This document shows positions 54,598-62,035 of a stretch of DNA of 64,000 nucleotides, in pieces. The notes below the pieces were generated by a model, which was not told the DNA's origin, did not search any database, and worked only from the letters and a program-made list of their open reading frames with translations. Origin of the DNA: Bradyrhizobium sp. SZCCT0148. Lineage in GTDB: Bacteria; Pseudomonadota; Alphaproteobacteria; Rhizobiales; Xanthobacteraceae. The stretch's first letter is position 1; each line of letters starts with the position of its first letter. Made by a program: the position numbers and the translations under genes. The DNA lies in the NCBI RefSeq assembly GCF_018129985.1, contig NZ_JAFCKT010000004.1, forward strand, positions 310,001-374,000. Direction: 5' to 3'.

Positions 54598-57500
54598 TCA
54601 GCGTGCGCGGCGCGAGAAGAACGAGATCAGGACCGGCAAGGTCACGAGGATCACGATCGGCGCCAGCATCATGCCGGTGACGACGACGACCGCAAGCGGC
54701 TTCTGCACCTGCGAGCCGATGCCCTCCGACAGCGCCGCCGGCAGCAGCCCGACGCCGGCGACGACGCAGGTCATCAGCACGGGCCGGAGCTGAAGCTCGC
54801 CGGTCCGCACCACCGCGCTCATGCGGTCCATGCCCTCTTCGATCAGCTGGTTGTACTGCGACAGGATGATAATGCCGTCCATCACGGCGATGCCGAACAG
54901 CGCGATGAACCCGATCGCCGCGGAGACGCTGAATGCCGTACCTGAGATCAACAGCCCCAGAACGCCGCCGAAGATCGCCATCGGGATCACGCTCATCGCG
55001 AGCAGCGTATCCGTCATCGAGCCGAAGTTGAACCAGAGCAGCACGCCGATCAGCGCCAGCGAGATCGGCACCACGATCGAGAGCCGCCGAATCGCGTCCT
55101 GGAGGTTGCCGAACTCGCCGACCCATTCCATGCGCGAGCCAGGCGGCAGCTGCACCTGTTCGGCGATCTTTTGCTGGGCCTCGCTGATGGCGCTGCCGAG
55201 GTCGCGCTCGCGCACCGAGAACTTGATCGGCAGATAGCGTTCCTGCTGCTCGCGATAGATGTAGGCCGCGCCCGAGACGAGGCTGATGGTGGCGACCTCG
55301 CTCAGCGGAATCTGCGTGACGGTGCCGTTCGGTCCGGGCGCGCCAATGCGCAAATTCTGGATCGCCTCGGCACTGCGGCGATATTCCGGCGCGAGCCGGA
55401 CGATGATCGGGAAGTGACGATCGGAGCCGGACTCGTAGAGATCGCCCGCGGTATCGCCGCCGATCGCGACCTTGATGGTGGCGTTGATGTCGCCCGGCGC
55501 GAGGCCATAGCGCGCGGCCTTGGCGCGGTCGATGTCGATCTGGACGGTCGGCTGCCCCAGCGAGGTGAACACCGCAAGGTCGGTGACGCCCTGCACCGTG
55601 GCCAGCACCGACTTGATTTTGTTGGCGGTGTCGGTGAGCGCCTGAAGGTCGCTGCCGAACAGCTTGATCGAGTTCTCGCCCTTCACGCCGGAGACGGCTT
55701 CGGAGACGTTGTCCTGGAGATATTGCGAGAAGTTGAACTCGACGCCCGGGAAGCGGTCGTCGAGCTGCTTGAGCAGTTGCGCGGTCAGCTCCTCCTTGTC
55801 GCGGGTGCCTGGCCATTCGCTGATCGGTTTCAACGGCGCGAAGAACTCGGCGTTGAAGAACCCGGCGGCATCGGTGCCGTCGTCGGGACGGCCGTGCTGC
55901 GACACCACGGACTCGACCTCGGGCCGGGCGCGGATCAGCTTGCGCATCTCGTTGACGTAGGAGTTGCCCTCCTGGAGCGAGATGGTCGGCGGCAGCGTGG
56001 CGCGTATCCAGAGATTGCCCTCTTCGAGCTTGGGCAGGAATTCGAGGCCGAGCAGCCGGCTCAGCGCCACCGTCATCAGCACGAGACCGACCGCACCGCC
56101 GAGCACGATATTGCGGTTGGCGACGGCCCATCGCAGCAACGGCGAGTACAGCCGGTGCAGAATCCGCATCCCCCTGGTCTCGGTTTCCTCGACATGCGCG
56201 GGCAGGATGATCGCGGACAACGCGGGTGTGACGGTGAAGGTCGCAAGGAGCCCGCCGGCCAGCGCATAAGCATAGGTGCGGGCCATCGGTCCGAAGATGT
56301 TGCCCTCGACGCCGGACAGCGTGAACAGCGGCAGGAAGGCCGCGATGATAATCGCCGCGGCGAAGAAGATCGAGCGCGAGACGTCGGCGGCCGCGCTGAG
56401 GATGGCGTGGCTCTTCATGCCGAACAGCGTCTCATTGGACATATGTTCGGTCTCGGACATCGGCGTCGTCTGGGTCAGACGGCGGAAAATCGCCTCCACC
56501 ATGATGACGGTGGCATCGACGATCAGGCCGAAATCGATCGCGCCGACCGACAGCAGATTGGCCGATTCCCCGCGCAGCACCAGAATGATGACGGCAAAGA
56601 ACAGCGCGAACGGAATGGTGGCGCCGACGATCAGCGCGCTCCGCAGGTCACCCAGGAAGATCCACTGCAACAGCACGATCAGGAGAATGCCGACCACCAT
56701 GTTGTGCAGTACGGTGTGGGTGGTGAGCGCGATCAGGTCGCCGCGGTCGTAGATGCGCTCGATGCGCACGCCGGGCGGCAGGATGCTGGAGTTATTGATC
56801 TGCCGGACGAGCTGGTGGACGCGCTTGATGGTCGGCGAACTCTGCTCGCCGCGGCGCATCAGCACGATGCCCTGCACGATGTCGTCGGACTCGTCGAGGC
56901 CGGCAATGCCAAGGCGCGGCTTCTGGCCGACGGTGACAGTGGCGACGTCCTTGACCAGCACCGGATTGCCGCCGCTCTGCGCCACCATGGTATTGGCGAG
57001 ATCGTCGATCGACCGGATCAGTCCGACGCCGCGCACCACGGCCGATTGCTGGCCGATATTGACGGTATTGCCGCCGACATTGACGTTGGAATTGCCGACC
57101 GCCTGGAGCAATTGCGGCAGCGTCAGGCCGTTGGCGACCAGCTTGTTGAAGTCGACCTGAAGCTCATAGGTCTTGCTCTTGCCGCCCCAGCCGGTGACGT
57201 CGATGACCCCCGGCACGGCTCGGAAGCGGCGCTGCAGGATCCAGTCCTGGATGGTCTTGAGATCGAGCACGCTGTAGTTCGGCGGGCCCACGAGACGGTA
57301 GCGGAAGATCTCGCCGATCGGGCTGAGCGGCGAGATCTGCGGCTGCACGTTGCCCGGCAGCGGCGCGAGCTGCGCGAGGCGGTTCAACACCTGCTGCAAC
57401 GCCTCGTCATAGGTGTAGGCGAACGAGAACTGAATCTTGACGTCGGAAAGACCGTAGAGCGAGATGGTGCGGATGGTCGTGATGTTCTTCAGGCCTGCGA

Positions 57501-57714
57501 CCTGGGTCTCGATCGGGATCGTGATGTAGCGCTCGATCTCCTCCGCCGACAGCCCCGGCGATTGCGTCACGATGTCGACCATCGGCGGGGTCGGATCGGG
57601 ATACGCCTCGATGTTGAGCTGGTTGAACGCGATGACGCCGCCAATCAGCACGGCGACGAACATCCCGACCATCAGGAAGCGCCGGTTCACGGCAAGGGCG
57701 ACGAGGCGATCCAT
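54598..57714 (-). CDS. HME-type RND efflux pump (CzcA-like)
   Basis: 1038-residue inner-membrane proton-driven exporter of the heavy-metal RND group, about twelve membrane segments and two large periplasmic loops. The proton-relay motif IDFGLIVDATVIMVEAIF gives Asp394, Asp400 and Glu407, the D-D-E pattern of divalent-cation pumps (Co/Zn/Cd type) rather than the Cu/Ag type. It runs convergent with the amidohydrolase gene (two bases apart) and follows its adaptor gene. No outer-membrane partner is in the operon. Confidence 0.9.
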   Translation of the reverse strand: MDRLVALAVNRRFLMVGMFVAVLIGGVIAFNQLNIEAYPDPTPPMVDIVTQSPGLSAEEIERYITIPIETQVAGLKNITTIRTISLYGLSDVKIQFSFAYTYDEALQQVLNRLAQLAPLPGNVQPQISPLSPIGEIFRYRLVGPPNYSVLDLKTIQDWILQRRFRAVPGVIDVTGWGGKSKTYELQVDFNKLVANGLTLPQLLQAVGNSNVNVGGNTVNIGQQSAVVRGVGLIRSIDDLANTMVAQSGGNPVLVKDVATVTVGQKPRLGIAGLDESDDIVQGIVLMRRGEQSSPTIKRVHQLVRQINNSSILPPGVRIERIYDRGDLIALTTHTVLHNMVVGILLIVLLQWIFLGDLRSALIVGATIPFALFFAVIILVLRGESANLLSVGAIDFGLIVDATVIMVEAIFRRLTQTTPMSETEHMSNETLFGMKSHAILSAAADVSRSIFFAAAIIIAAFLPLFTLSGVEGNIFGPMARTYAYALAGGLLATFTVTPALSAIILPAHVEETETRGMRILHRLYSPLLRWAVANRNIVLGGAVGLVLMTVALSRLLGLEFLPKLEEGNLWIRATLPPTISLQEGNSYVNEMRKLIRARPEVESVVSQHGRPDDGTDAAGFFNAEFFAPLKPISEWPGTRDKEELTAQLLKQLDDRFPGVEFNFSQYLQDNVSEAVSGVKGENSIKLFGSDLQALTDTANKIKSVLATVQGVTDLAVFTSLGQPTVQIDIDRAKAARYGLAPGDINATIKVAIGGDTAGDLYESGSDRHFPIIVRLAPEYRRSAEAIQNLRIGAPGPNGTVTQIPLSEVATISLVSGAAYIYREQQERYLPIKFSVRERDLGSAISEAQQKIAEQVQLPPGSRMEWVGEFGNLQDAIRRLSIVVPISLALIGVLLWFNFGSMTDTLLAMSVIPMAIFGGVLGLLISGTAFSVSAAIGFIALFGIAVMDGIIILSQYNQLIEEGMDRMSAVVRTGELQLRPVLMTCVVAGVGLLPAALSEGIGSQVQKPLAVVVVTGMMLAPIVILVTLPVLISFFSRRAR

Positions 57715-57752
57715 TCAGGTCTTCAGCTTGTTTCGTTTTCTTGGGCGGTCGA

Positions 57753-58997
57753 TCAGCTGCCGGACGCCGCGCGGTCGATGAACAGGCTGCCTTTGACGAC
57801 GATCTGCTCGCCGGGATTCAGATTGCGGGTGACCTCGACGAGGTTGCCGTTGATGAGGCCGATCTTGATCTCGCGCAGCTCGACCGATTTGTCCTCACGT
57901 GCGACCCAGAGGCGGACCTTGTCGGCCTCGTAGATCAGCGCCTGCTTCGGCACCGCGGGCGCGGCGCGGTCACCCGCGGAATAGATCGTGACGTTCGCGA
58001 ACATCTCGGGCTTGAGCAGCCCGTCCTTGTTGTCGATGGTGGCGCGGACCATCAGGCGGCGGGTGTTGGGGTCGATCGCGGCAGCAACGTAATTGATCTT
58101 GGCGGTCAAGGGGCGGCCCGGGAGCGCCATCACGTTGACGGTGATGTCCTGGCCGACGCAGACCGCAGCGGCATCGCTCTCGCGCACGAAGGCGGTGAGC
58201 CAGACAGTCGAGAGATCGCCGACCACGAAGACAGGATCGCTGGCGCCGGAATTGACATATTGGCCGGGGCCGATCTTGCGCTGCACGACCGTGCCGGCGA
58301 TCGGCGAGTGGATCGTGATCTCCCGATCGATGACACCCTTGTCCTGGAACGCCTTGATGGTCTCGTCGGTGAAGCCGAGGATGCGCAGCTTGTTGCGCGC
58401 AGCTTCCAGCGCGGTCGCCGAAGAGCGCATGTCGTTTTGCGCCTGGACCTGCGTCGCTTCCGCCTGCTGATAATCCTTCAAGGGAATGGCGCGGCCTTCA
58501 TAGAGGTCCTTGGCCCGTTTGAACTGGATGTCGGCAAGGTCGATCGCCGACTTCGCCTTGTTCTGCGCGGTCATTGCTGCGATGAAATCGTTCTGGGCCT
58601 GCACCGTATCGGCGGCCTCGATCGTGAACAGCGGTTGGCCCTGCTTCAGCATCTCACCCGGCTTGGCGAGCAGCTTGGTAACCCGGCCGGCATAGGGCGA
58701 GAACACCGGCGTCGAACGGTCCTCGTCGACGGCGACCTTGCCTTCAGTGACATATTCGGCGCGGAAGGCTCTGGCCTTGACCGGCTCGATCGTCAGCGAC
58801 GCCCATTCCGACGGTGTCGGCGTGAAGTTCTGCGCATTCCTGCGCGACTGGCTGGAGATCTCGGAGTGCTTCTTGTCCTTCGAGCCCGAACCAAGGAAGC
58901 CGTAGGCACCGGCGCCGGCAAGGGATAGTAGAACTACGGATGCGATCACCCGTTGCTTTGTAAACACCTGCAATCGCTTGGTATTTTCAACTACCAT
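57753..58997 (-). CDS. RND periplasmic adaptor (CzcB-like)
   Basis: 414-residue membrane-fusion protein linking the RND pump to an outer-membrane channel. N-terminal membrane anchor (VIASVVLLSLAGAGAYGFLG), then lipoyl half-motifs (FSPYAGRVTKLLAKPGEMLK and IHSPIAGTVVQRKIGPGQYV), a coiled-coil hairpin (about 150-215), and beta-barrel domains. It starts 38 bases upstream of the pump gene start. A candidate two-part operator lies at 59128-59146. Confidence 0.9.
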   Translation of the reverse strand: MVVENTKRLQVFTKQRVIASVVLLSLAGAGAYGFLGSGSKDKKHSEISSQSRRNAQNFTPTPSEWASLTIEPVKARAFRAEYVTEGKVAVDEDRSTPVFSPYAGRVTKLLAKPGEMLKQGQPLFTIEAADTVQAQNDFIAAMTAQNKAKSAIDLADIQFKRAKDLYEGRAIPLKDYQQAEATQVQAQNDMRSSATALEAARNKLRILGFTDETIKAFQDKGVIDREITIHSPIAGTVVQRKIGPGQYVNSGASDPVFVVGDLSTVWLTAFVRESDAAAVCVGQDITVNVMALPGRPLTAKINYVAAAIDPNTRRLMVRATIDNKDGLLKPEMFANVTIYSAGDRAAPAVPKQALIYEADKVRLWVAREDKSVELREIKIGLINGNLVEVTRNLNPGEQIVVKGSLFIDRAASGS

Positions 58998-59127
58998 GGA
59001 GCCCGGTCGTGTCTGCGACGATCTTGGCAGATGCCTGCCTTATCGGTCGCGCTAATAGTGCCGAATTAGGATTTCAAACAACCTAAAAAACGCTGCGCGC
59101 CTTTCGGTTTGCGTTAAAATTTTGCGA

Positions 59128-59146
59128 CATGTCAGTTTCATGTCAG
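59128..59146. promoter_or_regulatory. Tandem CATGTCAG repeat upstream of the metal RND operon
   Basis: CATGTCAG-TTT-CATGTCAG: two direct copies 11 bases apart, one helical turn, as expected for an OmpR-family response regulator. It lies about 130 bases upstream of the adaptor start and overlaps the stop of the CoA-transferase gene. No response regulator gene is in the window. Confidence 0.4.
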
Positions 59147-60543
59147 CTTCGCGCCGGCCACTGCGCCGGATGACTGCCGAGCGGCATGGCCGGACGAGAC
59201 CATTGCGCCGGTGTCGTCGACAGCAACGCCGCATGACGCACTGCCTTCAACATGCCGAAGCCAGATGGCATGCTCTCGATGAACGCAGCATGTACGGCCT
59301 CGCCCGTAAGATCCGGCGTGTTCAGTCCGCTAGCGAGGCGGCCGAGATTCCAAAGCCATCGTCCGGTCTGCGCCAGCGACACGCGCACGTGCCAGCTGCC
59401 GCCTTCGCGCGCCTGGCGCATCTTCGCCATCATCGCGCCGAACGCCATTAGATAGCCGGTGGCGTGGTCGAGCATCTGCGCCGGCAACTCCTTCGGGCCA
59501 TCGAGGCCGGCAGCACACCCCTCGTTGTGGTTGAATCCGGTGGTGGTTTGCACCAGGGAATCAAAGCCGCGACGCCCGGCCCAGGGGCCGGCATGGCCAT
59601 AGGCCGACAGCGTCACGTAGACGATGCCCGGGTTGATCTCGGCCGCGTCCTCGGGCGCAAAGCCGAGGGCAGCGAGCGCGCGTGGGCGATAACCCTGCGA
59701 GAAGATGTCGGCGTCCCGCAACAAGTCGCGCAATTGCGCCCTGCCCGTCTCGCTCTTCAACTCGATGAAGGTGGTCAGCTTGCCACGGCCGGTGTCGATG
59801 GTGAGCCAGTCGATCGCGGGCAGCCCCGGTCCTGAGACGAGCAGCACATCCGCACCATGCGCAGCGAGCGTGCGCCCTGCGACGGGGCCCGCAATGACGC
59901 GGGAGAGATCGAGCACGCGAAGACCTGCGAGCGGACGATCGCCTTCCGGCCACGGCTTTGGCGGGGCTTCGCCGATCTTCTCAATCGAGATCAGCGGCAA
60001 TTCGGCGAGCGCGCGCGCCTGGGGCAGCGCCGACCATTCGTCGTGGGAGCGCATCAGCGCAACGACGCCGCCCGCGGCGTAGGCCTCGGCTTCAAAATCC
60101 TCGCCCTTCCATTGCATCAGCGCCGCCTGCACCTTGTCGCGCTCCGCATCACAGCCGAGCACCTTGCAGACGGCATCGCGGTGATGCGGGAAATTGGTGT
60201 GGCAACGAACGAACCGATTGTCGCCGGTCCTGTAGACGCCGGCGATGGCGTCCCAGGCCGGCGGCGGCGGCTTGTCGTCGACGCGCAGATACCGCTCGGA
60301 ACGGCATTCGGCGACGGCGTGGCGCAGATCGACGCTCACGTCCTGCGCCTGTCCGCTGCGCAGCCGCCAGATCTCCGCGGCGGCAAGGCCGGCAGCGGCG
60401 ATGGTCGTCTGTCCGGCAATTGCGACGCGAAACGAGGACGGAAGCTGAGGCTCCTCGCCGCTCAGCCGGACGCGTCCGAGCGCCGGCGCATCGCCACCGG
60501 CGGAGGTCCAGATGTCCTTGAGAATGTCGGCAGGGCTTTGCAT
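59143..60543 (-). CDS. CaiB/BaiF-family CoA transferase
   Basis: 466-residue class III CoA transferase, in the two-domain form. Motifs include LAGLRVLDLSRVIAGPVAGRTL, the region with RRGFDSLVQTTTGFNHNEG and GPKELPAQMLDHATGYL. Members move CoA between acids such as oxalate, carnitine or crotonobetaine; the acids here are unknown. It is upstream of, and co-directional with, the RND operon but separated by 145 bases. Confidence 0.88.
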   Translation of the reverse strand: MQSPADILKDIWTSAGGDAPALGRVRLSGEEPQLPSSFRVAIAGQTTIAAAGLAAAEIWRLRSGQAQDVSVDLRHAVAECRSERYLRVDDKPPPPAWDAIAGVYRTGDNRFVRCHTNFPHHRDAVCKVLGCDAERDKVQAALMQWKGEDFEAEAYAAGGVVALMRSHDEWSALPQARALAELPLISIEKIGEAPPKPWPEGDRPLAGLRVLDLSRVIAGPVAGRTLAAHGADVLLVSGPGLPAIDWLTIDTGRGKLTTFIELKSETGRAQLRDLLRDADIFSQGYRPRALAALGFAPEDAAEINPGIVYVTLSAYGHAGPWAGRRGFDSLVQTTTGFNHNEGCAAGLDGPKELPAQMLDHATGYLMAFGAMMAKMRQAREGGSWHVRVSLAQTGRWLWNLGRLASGLNTPDLTGEAVHAAFIESMPSGFGMLKAVRHAALLSTTPAQWSRPAMPLGSHPAQWPARS

Positions 60544-60600
60544 GGCCGCTTCTCTCCCCTAGCTTTTCCGCGACCATCCATCAGCGCATGAGGAATTGCA

Positions 60601-60888
60601 ATGGCCGCCATCGATCCTCTCACCGCGGGCGCCGTATTCATCGCGACGGCTGCCACAGACGCAGTCTATGTCATGTTCACCTCGGCCGTGATCGCACGAA
60701 AACGCGTGCCGGCGGCGAACTGGAGCGCGGTCTGGTACCTGCTCTCCTCCTATGCCGTCATCAGCTACACCGAGAACGCCTTTTACGTTGCCTTCGCCGC
60801 GATCGGCTCCTGGGCCGGTGCCTATGCCTCGCTCACGTTCCTGCACCGCCCGCCCGGCGGTCCGCCGGTCGGCGCAGCGCCGGAGTGA
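60601..60888 (+). CDS. Small integral membrane protein
   Basis: 95-residue protein with two to three hydrophobic segments (AGAVFIATAATDAVYVMFTS, SAVWYLLSSYAVISYTENAF, and AAIGSWAGAYASLTFL). GAGGAATTGCA provides a ribosome site. No family recognised; it is divergent from the CoA transferase gene. Confidence 0.7.
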   Translation: MAAIDPLTAGAVFIATAATDAVYVMFTSAVIARKRVPAANWSAVWYLLSSYAVISYTENAFYVAFAAIGSWAGAYASLTFLHRPPGGPPVGAAPE

Positions 60889-60915
60889 GCGGACGCGCTC
60901 TTCGGTCTCGCACGT

Positions 60916-61016
60916 GTCATCATCCGCGAAGGCGGATGATCCAGTATTCCAGAGGCGCTGGTGATAGAGCCGCGACGTCAGGGATTACTGGATACCCCGA
61001 TTTCGAGGGGTATGAC
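60916..61016. repeat. GTCAT/ATGAC-bounded palindromic repeat, copy 3
   Basis: 101 bp starting GTCATCATCCGCGAAGGCGG and ending CGAGGGGTATGAC, with internal ATCCAGTATTCC and GATTACTGGAT arms and short hairpins at both ends. Same length and layout as the copy at 61871. It lies between the small membrane protein gene and the SDR. Confidence 0.8.
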
Positions 61017-61035
61017 CCGAGAATGAATTCGACAT

Positions 61036-61054
61036 CTTAGTTGAAACAACTAAG
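61036..61054. promoter_or_regulatory. Perfect inverted repeat CTTAGTTG-N3-CAACTAAG before the SDR gene
   Basis: Eight-base arms separated by AAA, 33 bases upstream of the SDR start in otherwise repeat-derived DNA. The symmetry and length suit a MarR- or TetR-type operator, suggesting substrate-inducible expression of the reductase. No regulator is nearby in the window. Confidence 0.5.
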
Positions 61055-61086
61055 TTGCGTACGATTAACAAAAAGGAAAACCAACA

Positions 61087-61857
61087 ATGGATCTCGGTCT
61101 CAAGGGAAGAAACGCCATCGTGCTTGGCGGCACGCGCGGCATCGGGCGAGCGATTGCGGCGACGCTGGCCGGTGAAGGCACCAATGTCGCGGTGTGCGCG
61201 CGCAATGCCGATCAGGTTGCAGCCACCGTCGCCGAGCTGAAGGCGCAGGGCGTCAACGCCACCGGCGGCCCGGTCGACGTCACCGACGGCGTGGCGCTGA
61301 AATCCTGGATCGAGGGTGCGGCTAGAGAGCTTGGCGGCATCGACATGCTGTTCTCCAATGCCGGCGCGATGGCGCAGGGCCACGATGCTGCATCATGGGA
61401 GCAGAACTTCAGGCTCGACCTGCTCGGCGCCGTGCACGCGTTCGACGCCGCGCGGCCGTTCCTCGAAGCGAGCGGAGAAAAAAGCGGGGATGCTGCCTTC
61501 GTCATCATTTCTTCGATCTCGGCGGCGCAGGCCGACACGGCCAGTTCCTACGGCCCGATCAAGGCGGCGCTGATCCACATGGCCAAGGGACTGGCGCGGC
61601 AACATGCGAAGAAGAAGATCCGCGTCAATGTCGTGTCGCCCGGCACGGTCTATTTCAAGGGCGGGGTCTGGGAGATGGTCGAGAAGAACATGCCCGAACG
61701 CTACAACGACGCGATGAAGCGCAATCCCACGGGACGCATGGCGACGCCTCAGGAAATCGCGAGTGCGGCCGTGTTTCTGGCAAGCCCGGTGTCGGGATTC
61801 ACCACGGGATCGAATCTCGTCGTGGACGGCGCGATCTCGAACCGGGTGAATTTCTAG
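61087..61857 (+). CDS. Short-chain dehydrogenase/reductase
   Basis: 256-residue classical SDR. NAD(P)-binding GGTRGIGRAIAATLAGEG, the structural NAG, catalytic Ser (IISSISAAQ) and the Tyr-x3-Lys pair (SSYGPIKAAL) are all present, as is the final VVDGAISNR. Substrate not deducible. AAAGGAAAA provides the ribosome site. A palindromic operator precedes it, and it faces the dnaE2 gene. Confidence 0.93.
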   Translation: MDLGLKGRNAIVLGGTRGIGRAIAATLAGEGTNVAVCARNADQVAATVAELKAQGVNATGGPVDVTDGVALKSWIEGAARELGGIDMLFSNAGAMAQGHDAASWEQNFRLDLLGAVHAFDAARPFLEASGEKSGDAAFVIISSISAAQADTASSYGPIKAALIHMAKGLARQHAKKKIRVNVVSPGTVYFKGGVWEMVEKNMPERYNDAMKRNPTGRMATPQEIASAAVFLASPVSGFTTGSNLVVDGAISNRVNF

Positions 61858-61870
61858 AGGCAACCATACT

Positions 61871-61971
61871 GTCATCGCCCGGCTTGACCGGGCGACCCAG
61901 TTTTCCGAGACGACAGCGATTGCGCCGAGAAGCCGCAGCGTACTCCATACCCCGCCTCCGCGGGGTATGAC
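61871..61971. repeat. GTCAT/ATGAC-bounded palindromic repeat, copy 4
   Basis: 101 bp downstream of the SDR, starting GTCATCGCCCGGCTTGACCG and ending CCGCGGGGTATGAC. Same length as the copy at 60916 and similar end hairpins, with a different middle (CCCAGTTTTCC ... GTACTCC). Confidence 0.8.
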
Positions 61972-62035
61972 ACCGAGTTTGTGAAGCACGGCCGTCTCAA
62001 CAACTTGGTCAGTGCGGCAGCATCCCGCCCCCTGC

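Noticed and set aside
55171..57933. A 920-codon open frame on the plus strand opposite the RND pump
   Set aside because: Composition is that of an antisense shadow (many Asp, Arg, His, Gly, no membrane or domain pattern); the minus-strand RND pump is unambiguous.
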